Shown: piece by piece, positions 46,801 to 56,127 of the stretch
Position numbering within the stretch: the stretch's first letter is position 1
How the letters are laid out: the number at the start of each line of letters is the position of its first letter
Assembly (NCBI GenBank): GCA_035327565.1
Contig: DAOLDB010000011.1
Location: 17,574-81,573, forward strand
Length of the DNA stretch: 64,000 bases
Direction of reading: 5' to 3'
Origin: JABDLO01 sp035327565
GTDB lineage: Bacteria; Bacteroidota; Bacteroidia; Chitinophagales; Saprospiraceae
Notes under the pieces: generated by a model
Databases searched by the model: none
Told to the model about the DNA's origin: nothing
What the model saw: only the letters and a program-made list of their open reading frames with translations
Translations under genes and position numbers: made by a program

Positions 46801-48927
46801 GATTCTGTCTTGCAACCTTTGCAGGATTCTTATATTTCGAGTTTTGAAACAGAGATTAACAACTATGTGAGCATGAATGCTTTTACCTATTGTGCCTATG
46901 CGTTTTTGAGTGGAAAAGAACTTCCCAGGCTCCAAAAAGAGGCTGAATCCTATAGTGACAGTCTAATGGATCAGAACCAGGATATACACCGGAACTATAT
47001 TAACATTTACCGGCAAGGGATTTTAAATCTAAAGGGAAAAGCGCGTAATCCATTGACATTAAAAGGGATGGCATGCAATGAAGATATCCTGTTGCCAATG
47101 TTTGAAAAGGATAATGATGGCTTGGGAATCTTTTTAATCCATTTTGTAAAGTGCCAGTTGGGCTATATTTTTAGAAATTTTGATCATGCATTTGAGCATG
47201 CATCCCATGCTCGGCCGGGGGTACATCTTGTAAGAGGTCGTTTTGAAGAGCCCAATTTTTATTTTTATGAAGGGCTTACACTTTTGGAATGGATGGCTCA
47301 GGAGAAGTCTTCAGAGAGGAAGTGGTTAAGAGTAATAAATCAGGGTAAAAAGAAGCTGAAGAAATGGGCGAAAGATGCTCCGGAGAACTTCCTCCATAAA
47401 TTTCAATTGCTGGAAGCCGAATGGTTAAAAGCTAATGGGAGGAATGATAATGCATTGTTGATGTATAAAAATGCCATTTCCGGAGCGATGAAGTGTGGCT
47501 TTTTACATGAAGAAGCAATATCACGGGAATTGGCAGGGCGCTTTTATATAAAAATGGAAATGACTGAAATGGCAGAATATTTTTTGCGAACAGCTTTTGA
47601 CTGTTACAGAAGGTGGGGGGCTATATCGAAATTGTCCCAATTAAAAACGGAGTTTGCCGCTTCTTCCATTAGTCTTGAAGGAGTAGAGTCCAATGGAGAT
47701 CATACGAAATCATCATCCCATTATTTAAGGCCGGAAAGCATTGACTTTTCGGCATTTGTGAAAAGCGCTATGTCGATTTCTGCTGAGGTGGTTTTGCCCA
47801 AGTTGTTGCAAACACTTCTTCAAAATATTATGGAGAATGCTGGGGCGCAAAGAGGGATTCTGTTGCTTTACAATCAGGAGAATCTTTGGATTAAAGCCTA
47901 TATTGATCTGATTCAAAAAAATGAGGATTTCCTCACGAGAATTTCTCCCTATCGTACCGGTTATCTTTCTGAATCCATTTTATCCTATGCAATCAGGACA
48001 AAAAATCAAATCGTTCTATCCGATGCTGTCACCCATAGTCAGTTTGGCTCCGATCCATATATTACAACGCATAGAGTACATTCAGTAATGTGTATTCCCA
48101 TTATGCATCAGGGGAAAACTACAGGATTTATTTACCTTGAAAACCGCCTTTTGAAGGGAGCTTTTACTAAAGGGCATTTGGAGTTAATCCATATGTTATC
48201 AACACAGGTAGCTATTTCGATCGAAAATGCATTTCTGGTTGAAAGACTGGAACAAAGAGTGGCAGAGAGAACCAGTGAGCTAAAAAAGGAAAAGAAAAAA
48301 TCCGATGAATTACTACATAATATTTTGCCTATACAAACGGCAAAAGAATTAAAAAAACACGGAATTGCCATTCCAAAGTACTATGAAAGCGTAACAGTTT
48401 TGTTTACAGATTTTCAGGAATTTACAAGGATTTCATCTCAATTGACTCCCCATGAGTTGGTAGAAGAGCTGAATGAGAATTTTAAAGTATTCGATGGCAT
48501 TGTAGAAAAATTTGGTATAGAAAAAATAAAGACCATTGGAGATGCTTATATGGCAGTGGGGGGCTTGCCTATACCTTCTGACAACCATGCAGAGCTTGCT
48601 GTAAGAGCGGCATTAGAAATCAGAGATTTTGTGCAGAATCGAATTGCAAGTGAACAGGGAATACAGTTTCAATTGAGAGTAGGAATACATACGGGACCTG
48701 TAGTGGCGGGAATAGTAGGCACAAAGAAGTTTCAATATGACATTTGGGGAGATACCGTAAATATTGCTGCAAGAATGGAAAGTCATAGTTCGGCAGGTAG
48801 AATTACCATTTCATCCGAAACCTATGAAAAAGTAAAACATATTTTTCAATGTGAAGAGAGAGGGAATGTAAATGTTAAAGGAAAAGGTGAAATGAAAATC
48901 TTTTATGTTAATGGATTGAAAGAATGA
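43819..48927 (+). CDS. kinase-like / AAA ATPase / helical repeat / GAF / class III adenylyl cyclase protein
   Basis: A 1,702-residue cytoplasmic signalling protein. Order: protein-kinase-like domain (about 20-290), STAND-type AAA ATPase (about 310-560; Walker A GKPGTGKSS near 338, Walker B FFIDDAQWAD), a long helical repeat region (about 620-1290), GAF (about 1315-1475), a short coiled coil and a class III cyclase (about 1520-1702). The cyclase keeps metal ligands Asp1531 (FTDF) and Asp1575 (IGDAYM), the KIKTIGD lysine and VNIAARME, so it looks active. The kinase part keeps Lys44 but has HRNIAPGN where HRD is expected and DMS in place of DFG, so it is probably inactive. TTG at 43819 or ATG at 43867 is the start. 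Confidence 0.92.
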   Translation: MDIFTIQEIQICDCFSMHGKLIYESGKTSLYVNINENGEQHVIKTLKIPFPTRYELQSFYNEHDISSSLPEKGVRRSLEKGKKNGQHRLILQYIEGVSLAQTLKDKRKLDIREFLNVSSLLSFRLGQLHDKHIIHRNIAPGNIMITQPECDVVLIDMSAAVLQEQMLIFPFHPDKMLDSIAYLSPELTGRTQRPADHRCDLYSLGICMYEMLTGFNPFRGEDSVTLIYRHLAHIPEPPSSLSPEIPKVISNIIMKLLQKNPEDRYQTAMGVKNDLDQCINMIKNNGNIHDFSIAEKDFCGSVLLPQKLYGRETEILQLLAAFQRCSAGSKELIVIRGKPGTGKSSLARTLQIPVAEAHGFYVTGNQDRFHDSVPYFGITQAVNEWIQALLAMKEDELQNYSVRLKNGLGKEGTLLTRILPSLEWLTGPANESLDPGENDTMTSLHEQFYLFFQSACVQGHPVVFFIDDAQWADQDSIVLLRSIFMNPKISYFLCILAFLEDQGEENEYLNNAINDIHLSGVPVEQIHIGNLNLLSIKQFLNDTLKSTSKRIDSLAELIHRKTQGNAYFLTRFLETIVHKKHITFNHSENLWTWNEKAIQLLPASENTLELFIDQWNELSMQAQKLLQFGACIGIVFDVEWIENLVDFSYNNIEESLRESILSGLIIEVDDVRNTFSHPQIHHFIYECMSVIDREYIHYNIGKKLWNQLRDDPDNDRIFETVDQMNRGFGLVKNNEKESLAELNEKAGKLAMNRSAFHSAARYFQEGIRFLHEDHWFVHYDLSLSLYSGACEAFMETENMELLEFYGDSINKNARNPVDKFSYIRTRVSVLKKQNKLATAIQVGLDYISLVGERIPENPTDIQVINQLTGLLIRLKGNRIERFLNLPKMVALDKIAVMEMMSGILSSAHKINPRLTALMVIKMVSMSLKYGNHGASSMAYGTFGALLCSLMGRMNRGCEFGHLSLELMAKTGAWKWNAQIIAATYSLIFHWKDHIDSVLQPLQDSYISSFETEINNYVSMNAFTYCAYAFLSGKELPRLQKEAESYSDSLMDQNQDIHRNYINIYRQGILNLKGKARNPLTLKGMACNEDILLPMFEKDNDGLGIFLIHFVKCQLGYIFRNFDHAFEHASHARPGVHLVRGRFEEPNFYFYEGLTLLEWMAQEKSSERKWLRVINQGKKKLKKWAKDAPENFLHKFQLLEAEWLKANGRNDNALLMYKNAISGAMKCGFLHEEAISRELAGRFYIKMEMTEMAEYFLRTAFDCYRRWGAISKLSQLKTEFAASSISLEGVESNGDHTKSSSHYLRPESIDFSAFVKSAMSISAEVVLPKLLQTLLQNIMENAGAQRGILLLYNQENLWIKAYIDLIQKNEDFLTRISPYRTGYLSESILSYAIRTKNQIVLSDAVTHSQFGSDPYITTHRVHSVMCIPIMHQGKTTGFIYLENRLLKGAFTKGHLELIHMLSTQVAISIENAFLVERLEQRVAERTSELKKEKKKSDELLHNILPIQTAKELKKHGIAIPKYYESVTVLFTDFQEFTRISSQLTPHELVEELNENFKVFDGIVEKFGIEKIKTIGDAYMAVGGLPIPSDNHAELAVRAALEIRDFVQNRIASEQGIQFQLRVGIHTGPVVAGIVGTKKFQYDIWGDTVNIAARMESHSSAGRITISSETYEKVKHIFQCEERGNVNVKGKGEMKIFYVNGLKE

Positions 48928-48961
48928 TGATTCACTTATGGTCTATTTCCAAGTTTCAATG

Positions 48962-49846
48962 TTATTTTTCTGCAATAAATAACCACCGTGACAACCTCTT
49001 TTCTATTGCCAGTGTATGTACAGTCATCAGAAATTTTTGTAACCCGTTAAAATCCGATTCACCTTCAATTATTACCAGTGGTCTTCTTCGTGATGATCTC
49101 GCATCATGCCAATGTAAGGACACTTTTGCCATATTACCGGTAATATCTTTTGAATGTATGTTTTGGAATCCGGCGGCTTGAATCATTTTCTCATTTTCAC
49201 CAGGAGGCAGAAATAAAAAGAATCCGATGCTGCTGCGAATCGCAAGCTCTTCGAATGTTACCGATCCGGTAACTACAGTAGTATCGGTATACATTATTTT
49301 CCCACCTTTCTTTAGCACTCTGTACCATTCTGCCAGAACATTAATCCTGTGATTGATATGATTCATTGAATCCATGGAAATCACATAATCAAAAGTTTGT
49401 TCTTTAAACGGCAATGCTTCCGATGCATTTCCATGGATAAATTGTACCTGGGTTTCCAAATTTAATTCTTTGGCTAACTTATGGGCATTTTGTATACCAT
49501 TTTCATTAATATCTAATCCCGTAATTTGTGCTCCGGTTTCTTTGGCCATAAATAACGCGGGGCCACCGGATCCTGAAGCAATTTCAAGAACCTTGCTCCC
49601 AGGAAGGAGGTCAAGATTTTTTAAAAAACCTCTGTATTCTTCAACTGTGATCCAACTGCTTTGACCTATGTCTTCTCCATATGTTTCTCTTCGAATATCA
49701 ATATAGATGGGATCTGTATGGTTCTTGTATGCATGATTGTATAAATCAACTTTTGATTTCAATTTATTTTTGATTTTTACCTTAATGAAACCATCCTCTG
49801 AATCTAAAATTAAATCCATTGCCAAAATAATCAATCTTAACTTCAA
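48962..49846 (-). CDS. class I SAM-dependent methyltransferase
   Basis: A 294-residue methyltransferase. Motif I is VLEIASGSGGPALFMAKE, motif II GAQITGLDIN, and post-motif segments SMDSMNHI and EWYRVLKKGGKIMY follow the small-molecule/lipid methyltransferase pattern. The substrate is unknown; similarity to phosphoethanolamine or sterol-type N-/C-methyltransferases is a possibility. ATG codons at 49846 and 49819 are both plausible starts; the shorter one lies just before the conserved region. Convergent with the signalling gene (34 bases between stops). Confidence 0.85.
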   Translation of the reverse strand: MKLRLIILAMDLILDSEDGFIKVKIKNKLKSKVDLYNHAYKNHTDPIYIDIRRETYGEDIGQSSWITVEEYRGFLKNLDLLPGSKVLEIASGSGGPALFMAKETGAQITGLDINENGIQNAHKLAKELNLETQVQFIHGNASEALPFKEQTFDYVISMDSMNHINHRINVLAEWYRVLKKGGKIMYTDTTVVTGSVTFEELAIRSSIGFFLFLPPGENEKMIQAAGFQNIHSKDITGNMAKVSLHWHDARSSRRRPLVIIEGESDFNGLQKFLMTVHTLAIEKRLSRWLFIAEK

Positions 49847-50391
49847 TTCCTACTACATCATTGCAAAGTTGCAGCCTTTTATTCCTGATTGGGAATTCAA
49901 CTAGCCGGATCAAACCTCAATTATTATGAGTTATGGATAGATGAGAAGCAACACAACATGATGAAAATAATACTGTTTCAATGGAAAGCGTAAATGATCC
50001 TTTTTATTCATCCTTCATCATCTTTATGTACCTTGATGTTTCAGTTTCCATCCTGGTAAATCAGTGATGAGATTGCTACCGACGGGTATGAATAATTGAT
50101 GGTTGCCATCAAAGTTAAATATGAATAAAATGACAACATTGTTCAGACTAAATTATTGTTAATATTGCATTTTTATATAATGCATAATGTGCTACTTATA
50201 ATAAGTTTAGTATATTGCTGTTATCAATAAACTGGAGAAATAGAAATTAAAGTTTAATGAGTTTGTGTTCGCAAATGAATGAAATGGAGATGAGTTTTAA
50301 CGCATTGGATAGAGTTGTATTATCATTGAACATTTAATACAACCCAATATTTTTTCTACATTGCAAGACACCTGTATTAAAAAACAATAAG
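49847..50391. other. 545-base intergenic region upstream of folP
   Basis: AT-rich, no tRNA or repeat found. A 26-codon frame at 50257-50337 (MSLCSQMNEMEMSFNALDRV...) precedes folP; it has no recognised similarity and may be chance or a leader peptide. No -33/-7 pair of good quality was found close to the folP ATG. Confidence 0.35.
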
Positions 50392-51237
50392 ATGATCTAT
50401 CGAGGCGGTGATCAAATTTTAGACTTCAGAAAGCCATTAGTCATGGGAGTGATCAATATTACTCCCGATTCATTTTATGCCCAAAGCCGGATGCAGACTG
50501 TGGATGACACTTTGATTAGAATTAAGAAAATGAAAGAGGATGGGGCAAAAATTATTGATATAGGGGGGATGTCCTCAAGGCCGGGGGCAGCCAACATTTC
50601 AGCTGAAGAGGAATGGAATAGGATAGGGCCAATAATAAAAGAGGTGGTAGTATCATTTCAGGATGTAATCATCTCAGTGGATACTATACACAGTAAGGTC
50701 GCTGACAAGTGTTTAAATGCAGGGGTGCAAATGATCAATGACATTTCAGCAGGATCTTTCGACCCTCAGATAATTCTAACAGTGAAGGATTATCAAGCAA
50801 CGTATATTGCAATGCATATGCAAGGTCAACCATTAACTATGCAGGATCGACCACAATATGATGATGTAGTGTATCATATTTTGCAGTTTTTCGTTAATAA
50901 GTTGAGATGGTTTGAGAAGAACGGTTTATATGATGTGGTCATTGATCCCGGTTTTGGTTTTGGCAAAACATTAGAGCATAATTATAATCTGTTGAGGCAA
51001 CTTCATGTTTTTAAAATGCTGGAAAGGCCTGTAATGGTAGGAATTTCCAGAAAGTCAATGATCTTTAAGGTGCTAAAAACCGATGCTGAAAATGCTTTGA
51101 ACGGAACTACCGCTTGCCATATGGTCGCTTTGCAACAAGGAGCTCGCATTTTGCGGGTACATGACGTAAAAGAAGCTGTTGAAACCATTCGATTGTTTGA
51201 AGAATTATATTGTAAGAATGGAGATGTAAAAATATAG
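50392..51237 (+). CDS. folP: dihydropteroate synthase
   Basis: A 281-residue DHPS, which joins pterin pyrophosphate and p-aminobenzoate in folate synthesis. It has the conserved loop MGVINITPDSF (residues about 19-29), the GGMSSRPGA segment, the DISAGSFDP helix cap and the VIDPGFGFGKT and GISRKSM loops near the C-terminus. All are canonical, so the enzyme should be active. folP is followed after 21 bases by the TamB-like gene; in Bacteroidota this adjacency is common but has no known functional reason. Confidence 0.96.
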   Translation: MIYRGGDQILDFRKPLVMGVINITPDSFYAQSRMQTVDDTLIRIKKMKEDGAKIIDIGGMSSRPGAANISAEEEWNRIGPIIKEVVVSFQDVIISVDTIHSKVADKCLNAGVQMINDISAGSFDPQIILTVKDYQATYIAMHMQGQPLTMQDRPQYDDVVYHILQFFVNKLRWFEKNGLYDVVIDPGFGFGKTLEHNYNLLRQLHVFKMLERPVMVGISRKSMIFKVLKTDAENALNGTTACHMVALQQGARILRVHDVKEAVETIRLFEELYCKNGDVKI

Positions 51238-51258
51238 GGACTAAGGATTAAGGCTGGA

Positions 51259-54200
51259 ATGGAAGAATTGAATCAAATGGATCAGAGAAGGTCAAGACGA
51301 CCTTCTAAATTGAAAAAAGAAATCCTGCGACTTCTTAAAATTATAGGTTTTGTACTGTTATTACCGGTGATTTTAGCTATATCTCTTCAAATTCCCTTTG
51401 TTCAGAATACAGTTTCAAAGTATATTGTAAAAAAATTATCTGAAAAGACCGGTACACACATTGAAATTGGAAAGGTTAAAATCAATGTATTTCTTGGGCT
51501 GGAGCTGGACCGCTTTTATGCCGGCAACTCAGAACATACCGACACTCTGATTTATGTTGACCAGGTATCCATTTCCCTGAGCAAAAGCCTTTTTACCCTA
51601 TACCGTGCCAAATTGTATTTGAGTGAATTTATCATTGATGGTACAGTTTTGAATATTGAAAGGCAATCCGGTCATCTAAAAAACAATCTGGTTTTATTTA
51701 TTGAGTCGCTCACAAAATCCGAACCTAAAGAAAAGAAATCTTCCTCTTTAATAGAGTTCAAATTAGATGCTTTAGGTTTGAAAAATGTGGAGATTTATTA
51801 TGAAGATCATGAAGAGGGATTGTTTGTAAAGGGGTTCTTAAAAAATGCATGGGTAGTAATCAACCAACTGGATTTTGCTGAAAACTTTGTTGATATTTCA
51901 TTTTTCCGTTCTGAAAAGCCTTCAATTTCTATAAGGAAGGATAGTAAAAGGGATAAATTGATCCATGATAATATGTCTTTTGATTCAAAAATGAAAGACA
52001 CACTGGAGTCACGAGGCTTTCATTTAATTGTTGGAAAAATCAGAATTGATCAAGGTCATTTCACTTTCCACAACCCTTCCCATGCACATCCTCTGCCTTC
52101 AACTTTTATGGATTATGGTCATTTTACACTCAATGCACTTAAATTGCATATAGATTCCCTGGATGTAAACCATGGAAGTGTAACTTCATCAGGCCTTGTT
52201 CTTTCATTTAAAGATGAAAAAGATTTCGTATTGGAAAATTTGTCTTCCAATGGGGTGATTATAAATTCGGAGTCTATCGAATTTCCTACATTTAATTTCA
52301 AGACAGATAGAAGTAATGTGAGCAGTGATGTTCAATTTCTTTTCGAAACATTCGATGACCTGGTTGAATTTGAAAGAAAAGTTTTTTTAAATGCTGACTT
52401 TGATCATTCCAGCCTTTATATAAGGGATATCATGCACTTTGTACCAGGATTGGCCAAAAGTGTTTTTTTTCAGTACAATAAGGAAAAGGTGGTCAATTTG
52501 TCCGGAAATGTTAGGGGTACAGTTGATAATCTGAGCGGACAAAATGTAGAACTAAGAATTGATAATCGTTTTTTGTTTGAAGGAAATTTTGGAACCATCA
52601 ATCTGACCCGGGCGGAAAATACTGTATTAAACTTAAAAGTGGACAGACTACATTCTTCAATCCGGTTTTTAAGAGAGCTGATACCAGGATTTCAACCTCC
52701 AGACAACTTCTACAAATTAGGGAATTTCAGATTTGATGGTCGCTTTGATGGATTCTTTAAAGACTTTGTAGCAAGTGGAAATTTAACATCTGAACTGGGT
52801 AATGCCAAAATGGATATGCGTTTGGATGTAAAGCAAGGCAATGAAAATGCAAGGTACTCCGGTGAAATTTCATTGGTGGGTTTTGACCTTGGTAAATGGA
52901 GTGAAAATCCTGATATTAAGACAGTATCATTCCAGGCAAAGGTGCTGGATGGCAGAGGCCTAACTTTAAATAATGTATATGCTCATTTGAGTGCTGATCT
53001 TGATCTTTTTTCTTTTAAATCTTATGATTATAAAGGTATGTCACTAAACGGGATTCTGGAAGAAAACCGCTTTAACGGATCATTCAGAAGTGATGATGAA
53101 AACCTTAAGCTTGATTTTATAGGAGAAGTGAGCTATATCGACAGTATACTTCTTGCTGAAGTTAAAGCGAGTATTGATAATATAGATCTTGAAGCCTTAC
53201 ATCTTCATCAAAAGCCTTTGCGTTTTCAGGGTAAAATTGATGCCAACCTGAAAGGTAAATTACCGGAAGAACTTGTGGGTTTTGCTAAGGTGGAAGGTTT
53301 GAGGATTTTTGCAGATACCCTGCATATTTTAGATTCTATTGCCATATATACATACACATTGAGTGGAAATGAAAGCTACCTTGAATTGATATCCGATTTT
53401 GGGGAAATTCGATTGGAAGGAATCTATAATTTACCTACAATTATCCCACAGTTTACTTATTTACTCAAAGACAATTATCCATACCATACCCGGTATTGGG
53501 AATGGCCTCGCATTGTAACATTTGACAATAATTTTGAAATAAACTGTGAGATCTTTGACAGTAAAGCATTACTTCAACTAGCAGGGATTAATGACCTTTC
53601 ATTAAAAAACGTCCGGATCAAAGCAAAACTCAATGCATTGAATGATGAAATAGGGATCAATGCACAGATTGAAGAATTGGACTATAAAAACCATTCCTTT
53701 TTTCAGGTAGATATAAATGCAGAAAGTGTGCGAAGTTCAGGATATTTGAATGTTGCCATAGATAGCATCATGGCTTTAGGCTATCACTTTTACCCGCTAT
53801 CCTTCGAAACCGAATTCGATAGAGATACCATAAATTTTCGCTTTTATACTGATCGCATGTTTGCTACCATGGATACTTTCGATTTGGGCGGTAGCCTCAT
53901 GCCACATACCCAGGGATACCAGGTTAATATTCAAGATAAAAAGTGGAAAATGCTGGGCGAGGACTGGAATATATTCACTGACAATGAGCTCGTATTTGGT
54001 GAAAACTTTATAAGAATTAATGATTTATTGATCAGCGATGGATATAGAGAGATTGAATTAGCAGATATTGATAATAAAGGGATTAATCTTCATTTAAGGA
54101 GATTTGATTTTATATTGATAAGCCAGATTATCAACTATGATAAAATTGATTTTAGCGGTGAAGGAGACACACGGGTACGAATTGAGAATTTATTGGGAGG

Positions 54201-56118
54201 TTCTGCTATCATTAGTGCGAATATTATAGTTGAAGATTTTAGGTTGAACGATGTCCCATATGGTATGCTGGAAGCCAACATTGACTTACTGCCGGATGAA
54301 CCCATGAAATCCTTATTGAGCCTGTCCAAAGATGCGCAAACCATAAAAACCAATTTGATCTATGAACCAAAATCGGGTGAAGTAAGTGGCAATTTAAGAG
54401 CAAGAAATTTTCCATTAAAATTTTTCGAGTTCATAATCACGGATGGTATCTCTGAAACTAAAGGATTAGCCCATGTTGATGCTGAAATTTCAGGTTCATC
54501 CAGTGACATCAAAATAAATGGCGAAGCTACCCTGAATGATGGAGGTGTAAAAATTGATTATTTGGGAGCCTCGTTCTTTTTTGATAAGCAAAAAATGAAA
54601 ATAAGTGAGAGATTTCTTGATCTTACAGGAGCCAGAATTACAGACGTTGAAGGCAATCAGGGTACTCTGAGAGGAGGATTGAGACATTTTCTTTTTGGAG
54701 ATTTTTCATTGGATATTTCTATGTCGTCCGAACGAGCAGTAATTATCAACACAACAAAATTTGACAATCCAATATATTATGGTTATGGTAAGGGCAGGAT
54801 AGATGTGGCTTTCAGTGGGACTTTTGAGAGTGCTAATATCAATGTCAATGCAGTTGCCGGACCCGGTACTGTGATCAATATACCGGTTGCAAATACAGAA
54901 ACAGGCTATGAAGAAAGTTTCATCAAATTTATATCGAAGGAAGAATTGTTGGGTACACAAAAGACCAATGGACAAAGTGGTTATAAAATTGAAGGATTGA
55001 ATCTGGATATGAATCTTACAGTTACTGAGGATGCTCAAATTAATATCATATTCAACGAAAGATTGGGTGATGTGGTTAAAGGCAGAGGCAGGGGAAATTT
55101 GCAATTGATTTTTCGACGCACCGGCGAATTTGAAGTATATGGAGACTATGAAGTAGACCAGGGAGAGTATCTGTTCACTGCCTGGAATATCGCTGCTAAA
55201 CCCTTCATTGTTCGCAGAGGAGGTAAAATCCGTTGGACCGGTGATCCCATTAATGCCGAATTAAATATAAAAGCAGATTATCAGGTCAGAGCCCCTTTGG
55301 CTTTGTTTCTGGATGAGTTTTTGGCAACATCCCCAGGAACAATTGCGTACCAGGAAGCCAGGAATCGACAGGACATTACCCTGATTCTTGATCTTGGAGG
55401 AACGCTTTTCTCTCCCAATGTAAAATTTGACATAGAATTTCCGGGCCTGACCGGAGAGCTTAATTCCTTCGCACAAAGTAAACTAAGAACCCTGCGAACC
55501 AATGAAGTTGCACTGAATAGCCAGGTGCTGGGCCTGTTAGTCTTCAATACCTTTCTTCCCAATAACAATCCTATCAGTAGCAATATTTTTGGATCTACTC
55601 AGGTAGTGGAGGCAGGAATAAGTACGTTGAGTGAATTCGTTTCCAGCCAGTTATCGCAATTATTGACAGGACTATTACAAGAAGCACTGGCAGAAAACGG
55701 TTTGATTGCAGGTATTGATTTTGAAATCGGCCTTCGGAAAAATTCTGCCTTTTTTTCCGATCAAACCACAGCCGATATCTACCCTGATGAAATTGAAGTA
55801 CATCTGAAAAACCGCTTCCGTTTTCTGGATGAGCGTCTGAGTTTAGGAGCTGGTGTCAATTATGTAAGACAATCACCATTATTGCTCGCGACCGATTATT
55901 ACATTCCTGATTTTGTGGTAGAATATTTTTTGACCGACGATCGGAGATTAAAATTGAGATTTTATGGCAGATATGATATTGATGAAATCAGTCAGCAGGC
56001 AGGAAGGAGGCAAAGATACGGCCTTGGTATTGGTTATAGGAGGGAATTTGGTTCACTGACAGATTTTCAGGCTGATTTCAACCGAACGGCCAGAGCCATC
56101 CAGGAAGTTGGACAATAG
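51259..56118 (+). CDS. TamB-like inner-membrane-anchored AsmA/DUF490 protein
   Basis: A 1,619-residue protein: one transmembrane helix (about 29-46), then an AsmA-like segment (GTHIEIGKVKINVFLGLELD, about 60-80) and a very long run of beta strands typical of the bridge-forming TamB/YhdP lipid-transfer family. The C-terminal third (about 1150-1600) carries the DUF490 TamB domain with RRGGKIRWTGDPINAELN. TamB spans the periplasm and helps transport phospholipids and assemble outer-membrane proteins. No TamA gene is adjacent. The gene ends 9 bases before the stop of the convergent aroC. Confidence 0.9.
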   Translation: MEELNQMDQRRSRRPSKLKKEILRLLKIIGFVLLLPVILAISLQIPFVQNTVSKYIVKKLSEKTGTHIEIGKVKINVFLGLELDRFYAGNSEHTDTLIYVDQVSISLSKSLFTLYRAKLYLSEFIIDGTVLNIERQSGHLKNNLVLFIESLTKSEPKEKKSSSLIEFKLDALGLKNVEIYYEDHEEGLFVKGFLKNAWVVINQLDFAENFVDISFFRSEKPSISIRKDSKRDKLIHDNMSFDSKMKDTLESRGFHLIVGKIRIDQGHFTFHNPSHAHPLPSTFMDYGHFTLNALKLHIDSLDVNHGSVTSSGLVLSFKDEKDFVLENLSSNGVIINSESIEFPTFNFKTDRSNVSSDVQFLFETFDDLVEFERKVFLNADFDHSSLYIRDIMHFVPGLAKSVFFQYNKEKVVNLSGNVRGTVDNLSGQNVELRIDNRFLFEGNFGTINLTRAENTVLNLKVDRLHSSIRFLRELIPGFQPPDNFYKLGNFRFDGRFDGFFKDFVASGNLTSELGNAKMDMRLDVKQGNENARYSGEISLVGFDLGKWSENPDIKTVSFQAKVLDGRGLTLNNVYAHLSADLDLFSFKSYDYKGMSLNGILEENRFNGSFRSDDENLKLDFIGEVSYIDSILLAEVKASIDNIDLEALHLHQKPLRFQGKIDANLKGKLPEELVGFAKVEGLRIFADTLHILDSIAIYTYTLSGNESYLELISDFGEIRLEGIYNLPTIIPQFTYLLKDNYPYHTRYWEWPRIVTFDNNFEINCEIFDSKALLQLAGINDLSLKNVRIKAKLNALNDEIGINAQIEELDYKNHSFFQVDINAESVRSSGYLNVAIDSIMALGYHFYPLSFETEFDRDTINFRFYTDRMFATMDTFDLGGSLMPHTQGYQVNIQDKKWKMLGEDWNIFTDNELVFGENFIRINDLLISDGYREIELADIDNKGINLHLRRFDFILISQIINYDKIDFSGEGDTRVRIENLLGGSAIISANIIVEDFRLNDVPYGMLEANIDLLPDEPMKSLLSLSKDAQTIKTNLIYEPKSGEVSGNLRARNFPLKFFEFIITDGISETKGLAHVDAEISGSSSDIKINGEATLNDGGVKIDYLGASFFFDKQKMKISERFLDLTGARITDVEGNQGTLRGGLRHFLFGDFSLDISMSSERAVIINTTKFDNPIYYGYGKGRIDVAFSGTFESANINVNAVAGPGTVINIPVANTETGYEESFIKFISKEELLGTQKTNGQSGYKIEGLNLDMNLTVTEDAQINIIFNERLGDVVKGRGRGNLQLIFRRTGEFEVYGDYEVDQGEYLFTAWNIAAKPFIVRRGGKIRWTGDPINAELNIKADYQVRAPLALFLDEFLATSPGTIAYQEARNRQDITLILDLGGTLFSPNVKFDIEFPGLTGELNSFAQSKLRTLRTNEVALNSQVLGLLVFNTFLPNNNPISSNIFGSTQVVEAGISTLSEFVSSQLSQLLTGLLQEALAENGLIAGIDFEIGLRKNSAFFSDQTTADIYPDEIEVHLKNRFRFLDERLSLGAGVNYVRQSPLLLATDYYIPDFVVEYFLTDDRRLKLRFYGRYDIDEISQQAGRRQRYGLGIGYRREFGSLTDFQADFNRTARAIQEVGQ

Positions 56119-56127
56119 AAGTGGAGG

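Noticed and set aside
50257..50337. 26-codon frame before folP
   Set aside because: Too short and without similarity; kept only as a remark in the intergenic entry.
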